DNA of 64,000 nucleotides from Desulfosediminicola flagellatus (GTDB taxonomy: Bacteria > Desulfobacterota > Desulfobulbia > Desulfobulbales > Desulfocapsaceae): the NCBI RefSeq assembly GCF_005116655.2, contig NZ_CP050698.1, positions 3,743,501 through 3,807,500 on the forward strand. The letters are read 5' to 3'. The notes beneath the pieces are model-generated. The model did no database searches. It worked only from the letters and a program-made list of their open reading frames with translations, and was not told the DNA's origin. Shown piece by piece: positions 9,801-16,435 of this stretch. A program made the position numbers and the translations under genes. How positions within the stretch are numbered: position 1 is the stretch's first letter; each line of letters opens with the position of its first letter.

Positions 9801-11319
9801 TCCTCTTTTCTGGCTTGATAATGGTGATGGCAGTTGGTCTGCTGTATCCAAAGACGGTTCCGGCAATCTCGATTCAGCTTCAAAGTTTTTTACTGTTAGT
9901 GTAGATGAAGCGGCGGGAACCTATACAGTCACTCAGGATGGAGACCTCGATGGAGCAAGTTCTGTCAAGACAATCGACTTCTCAGATGCTTTAAATGGTG
10001 GCAACACCTATGAAGCAGTATTTGGTAGTGGTGGTACCAGCTCAACGGTAGGCGATGTAACAACCTACTCCAACGGTGTCTTTGTCTGGGCCAGAGCTTC
10101 TCAGAACCTTTCCGACCCTTTTGGCTGGGATGGATCCTCTGATAGCTGGACCAACGATTCAGAAACTGTAAACTATGCCAATCAGGGGGTAGGTGTTGGT
10201 GGAGGTAGCATGATAAACGGTGTTACTACCGGAGGCGATCGTGCTTCTGATATCCTGTCATTCAAATTTTTCTCTGAAGTCGAGGTGGACAATAGCGGAA
10301 ACAATCAGGAATCTGTAAGGCTTAACCAAACCAATTCTTCAGTCCTTGACCTTAGCGCTGTCACATTAGTTCTTGACCATTTAGGTACTGCTGAAAAAGC
10401 ATTTTATACTCTTTGGAATGACGGCAAACAGGTGAGTGGAGAGGTTTCTATATCAAACTCCGCTTCAAGTAACAAAGGAGGAAACAGCTCGGATGATTTC
10501 ATTCTCAGCATCGATGGCTCTTCTTTAAATACTGGTGAAACAGTCTTTGATGAAATTCGACTTGAAGCTGGCACAGTTGCTGGGAAGGGAGCACCAAACA
10601 GCTCCGATTTCCGAATCCAGTCTGCAGAGATAGAGATATTCCAGGAAGGTGTCGATGAATCGATCCTGATCCCTGTTGAGATTGCAGATGCCGACGGAGA
10701 TGTTATCGAAACTGATTTCAGCGTCACCTTTGACGGCAATACTACGTTGAATGCTGAAGATGCCGACGCTGCCGATGGAGATGTTTCTACTTCCGGAATG
10801 GTAATTTCAGGTAGCAGCAACAGTGAAACCATTACAGGAACAGACTACGATGACACTATAGATGGTGGAGCTGGTGAAGACAATATCGCTGGTGGAGATG
10901 GAGCCGACACAATCTATGGTGGTGCAGGCAATGACTTCCTGGCCGGTGGGGAAGGCAATGACTACCTGGTCGGTGATATTGACGACGACCTCATCTTTGG
11001 AGGTGAAGGCGATGACGAGCTGCTGGGTGGAGCAGGCGAAGATCAGATTATAGGTGGTGAAGGTTCGGATATTATCGACGGTGGTGATGGTGATGATATC
11101 CTCGTCGGTGACGATGTTGAATTTGGCGCGACTCCGGACGACACTGTTATTGTTGAGGATGAAGCTGCAGATACTATAGTCGGTGGAGATGATATCGATA
11201 CAGGCGGTGATGTGGCTGCAACAAATCCTGTAAATGATGACACTTTGGATACTGAAGCAACCATGGATGATACTGATATCGATAACCTGGTGCCACCTCC
11301 AGATCCAAGCGTAGTATAA
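817..11319 (+). CDS. Giant LapA-type RTX adhesin with retention module, tandem repeats and VWA domain
   Basis: Encodes 3500 residues. The ATG at 817 is preferred over the in-frame ATG at 805 because GGAG at 807-810 is correctly spaced. Residues about 14-95 resemble the retention module of LapA-type adhesins (GSALIVYGSVKA, a DRVITG turn, then LGRMSDVLIDEEVF). Two PAAG motifs follow at residues 121-124 and 126-129, like the di-alanine site cut by the periplasmic protease LapG. Next come a proline-rich linker, divergent repeat units, nine 188-residue T1SS-143/DUF5801-like repeats (627-2318), a VWA domain with the MIDAS motif DNSGS at about 2532, another repeat unit, and glycine/aspartate-rich RTX nonapeptides at about 3350-3430. 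Expected role: calcium-dependent surface attachment or biofilm formation after type I secretion. There is no signal peptide, as expected for type I export. No lapB/C/E exporter or lapD/G genes occur in the window. Confidence 0.9.
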   Translation: MASENTPSTTSTNQPIGSALIVYGSVKAESQEGTTRTIQPNSQIFANDRVITGNNGMVSIVFNDAAKTQLDLGRMSDVLIDEEVFQPYAPEDLSEAAAEVQDIQEALIAGEFDPTVELEAPAAGAPAAGAVADAGGGSSFVKFDLTAEEVTPESGAETTGIDYNFLQSEPDVLEPIPEIPVAPVTTVAAATFAAPVPADTPIIPPPPPPPTPFTPTPIARVVEEEAIEYETQLADAAFPLFLWFSSDGNPDDIKAPDTSTPEDIPEDPFQPDSEILTGTLAGALTSGPATFSLISTANLPTLWSQGQEVEYYLDPNGQFIIAGIGITGGGDFPEIERPVFSLEVTADGEYRYIQYDQLDHTPNDLSNNPAPDENIELQSGLNQLSSVNGLDFSGSLQAVQGGVPTTFPDGLFVFTVVDDIPIAIDPGENAIFETVLEDGLNQQVVPDLNEGDVFLQNPDSSLGNRESGEGIDSDEASGNIYSQNSIANLFKVGADEFPNFQSEGPSPEALYGITTDINLLNGLPTLFSHDTQIQYSSDGQTLTATAGDTVIFTFRIDPNTGTWRFDLEDQLDHVAGNGENLDLKTSIDDSTPSISGIDFSSILTAADYDNDKITGAAPGSFIIAIQDDIPVAINQPTAIEAQVEEDGMSLVAGDLSEGNKDAGDSNTDDEDAGSGATSVATLFSIGADEDLAPTATPIVNYGFVSDVSGLDSLGLTSKGEAVTFTSDGQTLTGSAGGREILTVEIKAATGNWEVDLKDQFDHVGPQEPGVENSDLISSSGPLSSIDLSSYLTATDFDGDTVAGAAQGSFTLTIEDDIPKAVTQPTAIAASVEEDGMSLGTGDLSEGNKDAGDSNTDDEDAGSGATSVATLFTVGADEDFDPAATAVVNYGFATDVSGLDSLGLTSKGEAVTFTSDGQTLTGSAGGREILTVEIKAATGNWEVDLKDQFDHVGPQEPGVENSDLVSSSGPLSAIDLSSYLTATDFDGDTVTGAAQGSFTLAIEDDIPKAVTQPTAIAASVEEDGMSLGTGDLSEGNKDAGDSNTDDEDAGSGATSVATLFTIGADEDFDPAATPVVSYGFATDVSGLDSLGLTSKGEAVTFTSDGQTLSGSAGGREILTVEIKAATGNWEVDLKDQFDHVGPQEPGVENSDLVSSSGPLSSIDLSSYLTATDFDGDTVTGAAQGSFTLAIEDDIPKAVTQPTAIAASVEEDGMSLGTGDLSEGNKDAGDSNTDDEDAISGATSVATLFTIGADEDFDPAATPVVSYGFATDVSGLDSLGLTSKGEAVTFTSDGQTLSGSAGGREILTVEIKAATGNWEVDLKDQFDHVGPQEPGVENSDLVSSSGPLSAIDLSSYLTATDFDGDTVTGAAQGSFTLAIEDDIPKAVTQPTAIAASVEEDGMSLGTGDLSEGNKDAGDSNTDDEDAGSGATSVATLFTVGADEDFDPAATPVVSYGFATDVSGLDSLGLTSKGEAVTFTSDGQTLTGSAGGREILTVEIKAATGNWEVDLKDQFDHVGPQEPGAENSDLISSSGPLSAIDLSSYLTATDFDGDTVTGAAQGSFTLAIEDDIPKAVSQPTAIAASVEEDGMSLGTGDLSEGNKDASDSNTDDEDAGSGATSVATLFTIGADEDFDPAATPVVSYGFATDVSGLDSLGLTSKGEAVTFTSDGQTLTGSAGGREILTVEIKAATGNWEVDLKDQFDHVGPQEPGVENSDLISSSGPLSSIDLSSYLTATDFDGDTVTGAAQGSFTLAIEDDIPKAVTQPTAIAASVEEDGMSLGTGDLSEGNKDAGDSNTDDEDAGSGATSVATLFTIGADEDFDPAATPVVSYGFATDVSGLDSLGLTSKGEAVTFTSDGQTLSGSAGGREILTVEIKAATGNWEVDLKDQFDHVGPQEPGVENSDLVSSSGPLSAIDLSSYLTATDFDGDTVTGAAQGSFTLAIEDDIPKAVTQPTAIAASVEEDGMSLGTGDLSEGNKDAGDSSTDDEDAGSGATSVATLFTVGADEDFDPAATPVVSYGFATDVSGLDSLGLTSKGEAVTFTSDGQTLTGSAGGREILTVEIKAATGNWEVDLKDQFDHVGPQEPGVENSDLVSSSGPLSAIDLSSYLTATDFDGDTVTGAAQGSFTLTIEDDIPKAVSQPTAITASVEEDGMSLGTGDLSEGNKDAGDSNTDDEDAGSGATSVATLFTVGADEDFDPAATPVVSYGFATDVSGLDSLGLTSKGEAVTFTSDGQTLTGSAGGREILTVEIKSATGNWEVDLKDQFDHIGPQEPGVENSDLISSSGPLSAIDLSSYLTATDFDGDTVTGAAQGSFALTIEDDIPKFNGELLNHQVEEEGLHNFDSAYTGPGVEGSEGNEDETGATEFDGDPNLTTATGSLSTIITSGADEDLTYSFVDDVQDALADANPGLTSNGATVTYSVDNNTNTLIAEAEGRTVFTLNLDEDTGDYDFELLDQLDHDPPAPGTAVENSLTLNLGASIQAEDADGDTVNFGSVPVGDQTQDGLSIEVADDIPEAVETQVVPGNMNLVLILDNSGSMYSNEINWQGSTTPRIDAMQASVVALLTGLAADGVAGSTYKVHLVEYNTDSSSLGTFTITGGDTSSAQAAIDAVNGMVQPDPLSGDQFTNYEAGYQQALDWINNGDPLTDADVTGALVNEVLFISDGDPNRWNDPDYDEPGGPVVQGSGGGFNTDALNQVTGSDGSNEVEDLGDWADNVRAIGIQVTDNQDDRLDTLDLTGDALNITSGDQLLAILPQLLELPLPIITASVEEDDLTVDGDNVLDPDSSTGINEDGSTNADEDFGSSVSTDATNISNLFTAGADEDLSFKLSDNIGGIPTLYSNGEALTYDVVGNVLTGTAGGETIFTFTVNTDGSWIFDLDGQLDHVAGDGENYDLRTGDGTAEVGGIDLSSIIIATDADGDEVLADTGAFVVMIQDDVPVVGTPQDSLLAIEQGNSLTASLDIVGSGADDPLSISLMLVEGEDVLSIGGSHFTGGGDPLFWLDNGDGSWSAVSKDGSGNLDSASKFFTVSVDEAAGTYTVTQDGDLDGASSVKTIDFSDALNGGNTYEAVFGSGGTSSTVGDVTTYSNGVFVWARASQNLSDPFGWDGSSDSWTNDSETVNYANQGVGVGGGSMINGVTTGGDRASDILSFKFFSEVEVDNSGNNQESVRLNQTNSSVLDLSAVTLVLDHLGTAEKAFYTLWNDGKQVSGEVSISNSASSNKGGNSSDDFILSIDGSSLNTGETVFDEIRLEAGTVAGKGAPNSSDFRIQSAEIEIFQEGVDESILIPVEIADADGDVIETDFSVTFDGNTTLNAEDADAADGDVSTSGMVISGSSNSETITGTDYDDTIDGGAGEDNIAGGDGADTIYGGAGNDFLAGGEGNDYLVGDIDDDLIFGGEGDDELLGGAGEDQIIGGEGSDIIDGGDGDDILVGDDVEFGATPDDTVIVEDEAADTIVGGDDIDTGGDVAATNPVNDDTLDTEATMDDTDIDNLVPPPDPSVV
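2695..7770 (+). repeat. Nine tandem 564-bp repeats within the adhesin gene
   Basis: The codons for Asp-Asp-Ile-Pro recur at 2695 and finally at 7771, exactly 9 x 564 bp apart. Internal landmarks confirm the period: the ATG in 'EEDGMSL' falls at 2758, 3322, 3886 and 7270. No insertion or deletion breaks the period. Units differ by scattered, mostly synonymous changes. Unit 1 is the most divergent at its start, and units 3 and 4 are almost identical. Each unit encodes 188 acidic residues. The array is likely to vary in copy number by recombination and is a place where a short-read assembly could be wrong. Confidence 0.95.
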
Positions 11320-11332
11320 ACGACAAACCCAT

Positions 11333-11367
11333 GAACTGCCTCACTGCTTACAGCTGGGGGGCAGTTC
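11333..11367 (+). other. Stem-loop just after the adhesin stop
   Basis: GAACTGCC (11333-11340) pairs with GGCAGTTC (11360-11367) across a 19-base loop. It precedes the stronger terminator at 11387 and may protect the 3' end of the long adhesin mRNA. Confidence 0.45.
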
Positions 11368-11386
11368 TTAAAATGCAATCATTGTA

Positions 11387-11438
11387 GACATAAAAAAACT
11401 CCAGTTCCTGCTACACAGGGCTGGAGTTTTTTTATGTC
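11387..11438. terminator. Bidirectional Rho-independent terminator
   Basis: Perfect 18-bp inverted repeat, 11387-11404 with 11421-11438. The stem core is ACTCCAG/CTGGAGT, flanked by A7 on the left and T7 on the right, so it can end transcription from both sides. It separates the adhesin from the convergent rubredoxin-DUF2231 gene. Confidence 0.9.
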
Positions 11439-11527
11439 TGCAAATTGACCAGGATGTATTACAACACATCTCTCGACAACCTTTCGGCTTCTCTAGTCAG
11501 CTAATTGCTGAACAACTATCTTTACAT

Positions 11528-12277
11528 TTACTTGTCTCTGGTTCCAAATACCAATTTACCACCCAGATGACCGGCAATCCCTGTAGCCACAAGCATCGTC
11601 ACAGCAATACCAAAATAGATCATCCGGAATGGAGAATCAACTTCAGCAACACCCGGCTCAAAGTAACGCCATGCAACCAGGGTAATAAGCGTCAGAGTTA
11701 CAATTACACTACATGCTATCTTTGCGAAAAAAACAAAGGTCTTTGCACCTTTATACCTGTTCTTCCATTCAGTATAACCGGTAAAAAGAACGAGCGGCAG
11801 AGTAACTAACACCCCCACAAAATTGTAGTACGCCGCTGTTTCGAACCCATTAATACCAAGAAAAACGGAAACAGCCAGAAAAATAACAGCAATCGGCAGG
11901 ATACCGTTCGGACTGTGAACAGAGATAGGATGAAGATGAAACTTCATAATCATTCTGGCCAAAAACCCAGGACGCTGATCTTTGACGGCAGGACTTTCAG
12001 CGCCTTTAGCAGAAGGTTTTTCTTCAGCAGGCAGCTCATTTCCTTCCTCATCAACTTCTACAAATTTATCAGGACCTGCTTTACAAATGGGACACTCCTC
12101 CGGAGGAGCATCGCCATCATGGATATAGCCACAAATAGTGCATTTCCATCGTCTTGATGAGCCCTCTTCAACTATCTCTTCAAATTTTTCAGCAGGCGCC
12201 TTACAGAGCGGACAAACCTCAGGGGGGGTGTCGCCTTCATGAATATAACCACAGACAGTACATTTCCACTTTTTCAT
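11528..12277 (-). CDS. Membrane protein with two rubredoxin-like domains and a DUF2231-like membrane domain
   Basis: 249 residues. Two tandem rubredoxin-type iron-binding modules occupy residues 3-35 and 43-75. Their ligands are Cys6/9/22/25 and Cys46/49/62/65, in the pattern CxxCGYIH...CPxCKA seen in rubrerythrin-type rubredoxin domains. A charged linker leads to a membrane part (about 105-249) with four hydrophobic segments, which resembles the DUF2231 family ('HPISVHSPNGILP'). Inference: a membrane-anchored one-electron carrier facing the cytoplasm, perhaps for oxidative-stress or quinone-linked redox traffic. The start has a strong Shine-Dalgarno (GGAGGATAT before ATG). The gene ends at the terminator shared with the adhesin and stands alone. 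The exact partner is unknown. Confidence 0.8.
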   Translation of the reverse strand: MKKWKCTVCGYIHEGDTPPEVCPLCKAPAEKFEEIVEEGSSRRWKCTICGYIHDGDAPPEECPICKAGPDKFVEVDEEGNELPAEEKPSAKGAESPAVKDQRPGFLARMIMKFHLHPISVHSPNGILPIAVIFLAVSVFLGINGFETAAYYNFVGVLVTLPLVLFTGYTEWKNRYKGAKTFVFFAKIACSVIVTLTLITLVAWRYFEPGVAEVDSPFRMIYFGIAVTMLVATGIAGHLGGKLVFGTRDK

Positions 12278-12505
12278 ATATCCTCCAGCATGGTGAGTGT
12301 GTATTTAGTTAGGAATATTTCATTTGGGAGGCAGTCTACATGCAGAATCGAAGAATTCCGAGTATTTTTTTTAATAGGATTACTTAAAGATAGCCTGGAA
12401 GTTTTCTCTAAAAGTTATTTGTTCGATCGCCAATCATCTCCCTGAAAAAGACAACGATTCACAACTACAAGGATATAACCGGCGATCCATTCATATAATA
12501 CCTAT

Positions 12506-13207
12506 TCACACACTATTTTTCGAGAAGCCTGTTTTAAGCAAATCCCGCAACTCTTCTTCTGTAAGATCATTGTTTTCGATGAGTTGGCCTTCAAGATAAT
12601 TGAGCGACAGATAGACAAGGCACGCTTCAATGTGTTCACTGCGGTCGCCGTCTTTATGCATATATTTATCAAATTCGTCTTCAGCCCCCTCAGAAATACG
12701 TTTGGCTATTCGCTGCTTTCGAACATGATCTTCAACATCCAATGCAATAACATGTACCTCCGTTTTCGACAGCAATGTTTTTATTACTCTAACCAGATAC
12801 CAGGGAAGACGTATTTGCTCCGATGATTTGAAATTATGTGCAAGATAAAATCCGAGAGCACGCATACAGTTATGACCAATCACAACCAGCTTTTTCTCTT
12901 TCGGTAAACGAAAACGGCGCAGGTCCCAAAGAGTAACTAAACAAACAAGCATGGGGAGAAGAGGTCCAAGATGCTTAAAAAAACGCAGAAAAAGTTTTTC
13001 CTGCAATGTCTCAAACGTCCCTTTCCCCTCACTGCTTACTGCACATGTTGGTGTACCGCTGAAAAATCGTTGGCGCTTCTCTACCTCTCCGCCCGATTCA
13101 TGAATCATTTTCATCAAGACATTAGCTACATGATCCTTACCTGATGCATCTGTGCCAAGTAACAAAATCACATCTGGGATGTCCCAGGGGTATGTTTTAG
13201 AAGTCAT
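12506..13207 (-). CDS. P-loop nucleotide kinase-like protein
   Basis: 233 residues, cytoplasmic. A Walker A motif, GTDASGKD, lies at residues 18-25 directly after a hydrophobic beta strand (VILLL), the layout of thymidylate/nucleoside-kinase-like P-loop proteins. An Arg/Lys-rich segment (HVRKQRIAKRISEGAEDEF, about 160-180) could act as the lid. I do not recognise a specific family or substrate. It is separated from its upstream neighbour by a terminator, so it probably has its own promoter. A kinase acting on a nucleotide or small phosphorylated substrate is the most that can be said. Confidence 0.6.
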   Translation of the reverse strand: MTSKTYPWDIPDVILLLGTDASGKDHVANVLMKMIHESGGEVEKRQRFFSGTPTCAVSSEGKGTFETLQEKLFLRFFKHLGPLLPMLVCLVTLWDLRRFRLPKEKKLVVIGHNCMRALGFYLAHNFKSSEQIRLPWYLVRVIKTLLSKTEVHVIALDVEDHVRKQRIAKRISEGAEDEFDKYMHKDGDRSEHIEACLVYLSLNYLEGQLIENNDLTEEELRDLLKTGFSKNSV

Positions 13208-13230
13208 AGTCTATAGCAGTTATATGATAG

Positions 13231-13273
13231 AAAAAAAAAGGGTGCCTCCCGCAACACTCTGCGAAAAACACCC
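13231..13273 (-). terminator. Rho-independent terminator of the ABC transporter operon
   Basis: Read on the minus strand: GGGTG ... CACCC stem (13273-13269 with 13244-13240), an inner CGCA/TGCG pairing, then nine U residues (plus-strand A9 at 13231-13239). It ends the 15639-13327 transcript. Confidence 0.8.
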
Positions 13274-13326
13274 TGCAATATAGAAGAGGATGACGAATAC
13301 GTCAATTCTCTTTAAGATATAGCCTG

Positions 13327-13989
13327 TTACACAATTACACCATCCTCAATGTGAATAATGCGTTGAGCGCGCTTGGCATATACCGGATCATGGGTAACCA
13401 TTACAACAGAGAGACCTTCTCCGTGCAGCTCAGAAAGCAACTCCATAATCTGGCCGCCGGTTTCTTTATCGAGACTGCCTGTTGGTTCATCGGCAAATAA
13501 CACTTTCGATGACTTCACCAAGGCTCTGGCTATTGCTACACGTTGCTGTTCACCGCCTGATAGATTACCCGGCAATCTATCAGCTTTATCAGCAAGCCCA
13601 ACACGGGCCAGACATTCATGGGCCTTTTCCACTGAAGATTTGTGCACCGGTTTCATCGATTGCATAAACGGGAGTAGAGTATTTTCCAGAACAGTCAGGT
13701 AAGGCAACAGATGGTGAAACTGAAAAATTACCGAAAAATCGGATTGTCTCAGCTTATTGAGTTTTTTATCTGAAAGTGCAGATAAATTGTCTTCATGGTA
13801 GTGCAACTCTCCGTCATCAGGACGCACGAGAGTCGAGAGCACATTCATAAGTGTTGATTTACCAGAACCCGAGCGCCCGACAATTGAAACGAACTCACCC
13901 TGGCCAACATCAACTGACACTTCCTTCAATACAGGAACAACATTTCCGTCAGTATTGAAACTTTTGGTTATATTTCTAGCTGATAACAT
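13327..13989 (-). CDS. ABC transporter ATP-binding protein, LolD/MacB type
   Basis: 220 residues, full length for this family. Walker A GRSGSGKST at 38-46, signature LSGGEQQR at 143-150, Walker B VLFADEPT at 163-170, and the switch histidine in 'VMVTHDP'. It is the cytoplasmic motor for the FtsX-type permease encoded immediately upstream in transcription (gap 15 bp). In the DUF2318-FtsX-ATPase arrangement seen here, related sets occur next to iron-uptake genes (FTR1/P19-type loci) in other bacteria, so transport linked to iron or another metal is likelier than lipoprotein export. Last gene of the operon before the terminator at 13231. Confidence 0.85.
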   Translation of the reverse strand: MLSARNITKSFNTDGNVVPVLKEVSVDVGQGEFVSIVGRSGSGKSTLMNVLSTLVRPDDGELHYHEDNLSALSDKKLNKLRQSDFSVIFQFHHLLPYLTVLENTLLPFMQSMKPVHKSSVEKAHECLARVGLADKADRLPGNLSGGEQQRVAIARALVKSSKVLFADEPTGSLDKETGGQIMELLSELHGEGLSVVMVTHDPVYAKRAQRIIHIEDGVIV

Positions 13990-14004
13990 TGCTTATCCCC
14001 TTAT

Positions 14005-15168
14005 TTATATAGCGACAAGCGCAGTTGAAGGTTCTACCCGGGCACCTTTCCATGATGGATATGCCGCAGCAACAACAGTTATCACGATAAAGCCTGTAGT
14101 TGTAATCAACAATTGCTCGATTGAGAAAACTGGTTTTGCCCCCTCGGCCATTGCCAGAAACTCAAGCACCTTGAAGCTGGCACCAAAACCTATCAGGTAT
14201 CCGAATATCCCGGCAATACCTCCAATAAACCCAGCCTCAATACAGAAAATGAGAAATATATCGGCCTTGCCATAGCCGAGTGAACGAAGGATACCTATAT
14301 CCTTTTTTCGTTCATTCACAGCGGAAAGCATTGATACACCAACCATGGTTGCTGCGGTAATAAGTATGACAACACTAATTGAGAGTGCCAGCTTCTGTAC
14401 AAAATTAACAGAAGCCATACGTTGATTGACCACATGCTGAAGAGCAGTTATCTCTGCACCAGGCAATGCTGCCTGTAACTGTTCAACAATATCTTCGATT
14501 GGACAACCTGCACAAAGAGCAGCAACTTCTATAAAGCTGGTTGCACCGCTTTTACCAAGCACATCCTGCAGGGAGGCCAGGCTCATGAAAAGAACGGTAT
14601 CATCATCAGCACCGGTCTCATAGAGTATCCCGGAAACAGTAAATTCACGGTCAAGAACAGTTACTGAATCACCCTGCTTGATGTGGAGTTTTTCAGCAAC
14701 TTTACTACCTACCAGAACCTCTTCGGGCAGTTGTGGAAATTCGCCTTCTGCCGCCCAGTAGCTTTTTATGCCACGCTCTTCACGCCAATCCACCCCTACC
14801 ACCGCAATCGCGGTATCTTTAACCTTGGCCATGGTTACCAGTTTGGGTGCTACAGCACTTATTCGATCCTGTAACTGGATTGAGCGAATGGCTGAAACTG
14901 TTGCTTCCTGAGGCAGTTCATGGACATCAAAGAGCATATCACCCATATGAAAGCCACCGTAACTTACACTCAGCTTTTCTGTAGCTGGCGAAACAACAAT
15001 ATTGGCACCAAAGGCTGTAAGCTTTTTTTCAAGACTGTGGCCAACTACCAGCGACACCTGGTAAAGCGCAACAATCGACATAACACCCAAAGTGAAAACC
15101 AGAAGAAGAAGCAACGTTTTCGTGGGTTTTCGCCGGACATTTCTCAACGGAATAGTCAATATATTCAC
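14005..15168 (-). CDS. FtsX/MacB-type ABC transporter permease
   Basis: 387 residues with the MacB-like layout: an N-terminal transmembrane helix (about 15-40), a large periplasmic domain (about 45-255), then three C-terminal helices in the FtsX fold ('ILRSLGYGKADIFLIF' lies in the typical cytoplasmic coupling region). The periplasmic part has a 'CAGCPIED' segment with two cysteines, which could bind metal or form a disulfide. Works with the downstream ATPase. Located 9 bp from the DUF2318 gene, so the three genes form one operon. Substrate unknown. Confidence 0.85.
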   Translation of the reverse strand: MNILTIPLRNVRRKPTKTLLLLLVFTLGVMSIVALYQVSLVVGHSLEKKLTAFGANIVVSPATEKLSVSYGGFHMGDMLFDVHELPQEATVSAIRSIQLQDRISAVAPKLVTMAKVKDTAIAVVGVDWREERGIKSYWAAEGEFPQLPEEVLVGSKVAEKLHIKQGDSVTVLDREFTVSGILYETGADDDTVLFMSLASLQDVLGKSGATSFIEVAALCAGCPIEDIVEQLQAALPGAEITALQHVVNQRMASVNFVQKLALSISVVILITAATMVGVSMLSAVNERKKDIGILRSLGYGKADIFLIFCIEAGFIGGIAGIFGYLIGFGASFKVLEFLAMAEGAKPVFSIEQLLITTTGFIVITVVAAAYPSWKGARVEPSTALVAI

Positions 15169-15177
15169 ATCAACCTC

Positions 15178-15639
15178 CTAAAAGAAACGTGCGCCGGGAA
15201 GAATATCCGCTACCTTGATTACAAGGTTATCACCAACATTTGCGCGTCTGAGCGGTGCCGGGTTACAGCCACCTTCGACCACATTCACCTGGCTGGTGTG
15301 AAAACGCCTGCCGCAGTTGTTGCAGATCATATAATCGCCATCCTGAGTGTAGCCTTTTTTGGCAGGAAAGCAGACATCGCAGGCATCAAAAGCCGCACGG
15401 ATAACACCGTCCCGACTTTTGACCACAAAGAATTTTATTTCTTTGCCATCACTCTTATAAACAAAATGATGGGCTTTGCCGTCATTCACCTTGTTGAGCG
15501 GAATACGGACTTCACCGTCAACAGCTTTTACTTTTTTATATTCACCGAAAATGCCGAAGACGGCATGGCTTTCAAACGGGGCAAACAGACCGGTAGTGAG
15601 CACAACTGCGATAAAAGCAAAAAGAAATTTTCTCAACAT
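15178..15639 (-). CDS. DUF2318-type secreted Fe-S/metal-binding protein
   Basis: 153 residues. A signal peptide or anchor (1-26) precedes a domain with Cys87 and Cys90 (ACDVCFPAKKGY) and Cys106 and Cys109 (ICNNCGRRF). This is the four-cysteine pattern of DUF2318, whose members are annotated as Fe-S or metal-binding. A fifth cysteine, Cys125, and His114 could add ligands. First gene of the DUF2318-permease-ATPase operon. DUF2318 proteins are usually found with FTR1-like iron permeases and P19-type periplasmic proteins; neither gene is present here, so this is a reduced version of the locus or the rest lies elsewhere. Confidence 0.8.
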   Translation of the reverse strand: MLRKFLFAFIAVVLTTGLFAPFESHAVFGIFGEYKKVKAVDGEVRIPLNKVNDGKAHHFVYKSDGKEIKFFVVKSRDGVIRAAFDACDVCFPAKKGYTQDGDYMICNNCGRRFHTSQVNVVEGGCNPAPLRRANVGDNLVIKVADILPGARFF

Positions 15640-15744
15640 AACGTAACCTTTATAAAACGTTCTTAATCGTTCTCGCAGTTAAAACAATACTGCGGGATTT
15701 TTCTTGTCAAAATTCGTACAAGACCTGACAGGCAGGCGGGAACG

Positions 15745-16191
15745 TTAAATCAGAAACGTGCAGTTAAGCGTATAGATATGGTGTGGTTTGTAAGGAAATG
15801 AGGCGTAATTCTGTTCGTGATTATACAGAGACTGCAGATTTGTAACAATCTGCAAATCGTGTGATGAGGGCGATTTAAGCCCCTCAATATGTGGTATCAG
15901 ATTAGCGGCAATACTCTCCTCGGACTCGCTGTTTCCATGACATACGCTGCCAAATGAACAGGATTCAGGAGTTTTCTCATCCGCACCATTATCTGTTCTA
16001 TCAGAGTCATGACCGTTCATGTCTGCACAACATGGCGCAACAACAACCGCGGCTTCGCAATGCGCACAATCCGGAAGGCAGTTCACCGACTCAGCCTGAG
16101 CCAGACCCAAAACCATCAGTGCAACAATGACAAACTGGATTAATATATGACGAGTAATATGTTTCATAATAATTGGAATCATCTCACTCAT
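15745..16191 (-). CDS. Small cysteine-rich exported protein, unknown function
   Basis: 148 residues. I do not recognise the family. It has a signal-like hydrophobic segment (about residues 16-32, ending in AQA) and, after it, clustered cysteines (NCLPDCAHCEAA, APCCADMNGH, ESCSFGSVCHGN). The cysteines and histidines suggest metal binding in the periplasm, which would suit the neighbouring DUF2318/FtsX operon, but that is inference. The start is uncertain: ATG codons at 16191, 16182 and 16167 are all possible, and the last leaves the most typical signal peptide (MKHITRHILI). No strong Shine-Dalgarno decides it. Confidence 0.5.
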   Translation of the reverse strand: MSEMIPIIMKHITRHILIQFVIVALMVLGLAQAESVNCLPDCAHCEAAVVVAPCCADMNGHDSDRTDNGADEKTPESCSFGSVCHGNSESEESIAANLIPHIEGLKSPSSHDLQIVTNLQSLYNHEQNYASFPYKPHHIYTLNCTFLI

Positions 16192-16248
16192 TAAATACTA
16201 CACTGTGGCACACGTCGTCAAGATCAAAAGCACTTGGTACTAGAACCT

Positions 16249-16392
16249 TAGGAGGCTGTCCCGGAATAGTAAGTTCCTCTCAGATCGAGGCAAAAACGAA
16301 AAAATCACCGAAGGCATATATACTATTGCGAAGATAAATTTTCGAGTTTAACGAAAATATGGGTGGAAATGGCATTGTCGGAGAGCCTCCTG
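16249..16392. repeat. MITE-like element, copy A
   Basis: About 144 bp bounded by imperfect terminal inverted repeats: AGGAGGCTGTCC at the left and GGAGAGCCTCCT at the right. The interior aligns loosely with copies B-D (for example ATTGCGA near the middle and CATTGTCGGA before the right end). It lies between the cysteine-rich gene and the ABC-F gene, in the same orientation as copy B. It is the most diverged full-length copy. Confidence 0.75.
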
Positions 16393-16419
16393 GGATAGCA
16401 CATACCCGCAACTATCCCA
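16391..16419 (-). other. Stem-loop downstream of the ABC-F gene
   Basis: TGGGATAG (16391-16398) pairs with CTATCCCA (16412-16419). It lies 17 bp after the ABC-F stop on the minus strand and abuts MITE copy A. There is no U-tract, so terminator function is doubtful. Confidence 0.35.
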
Positions 16420-16435
16420 CTCACTTTCACAAAGC

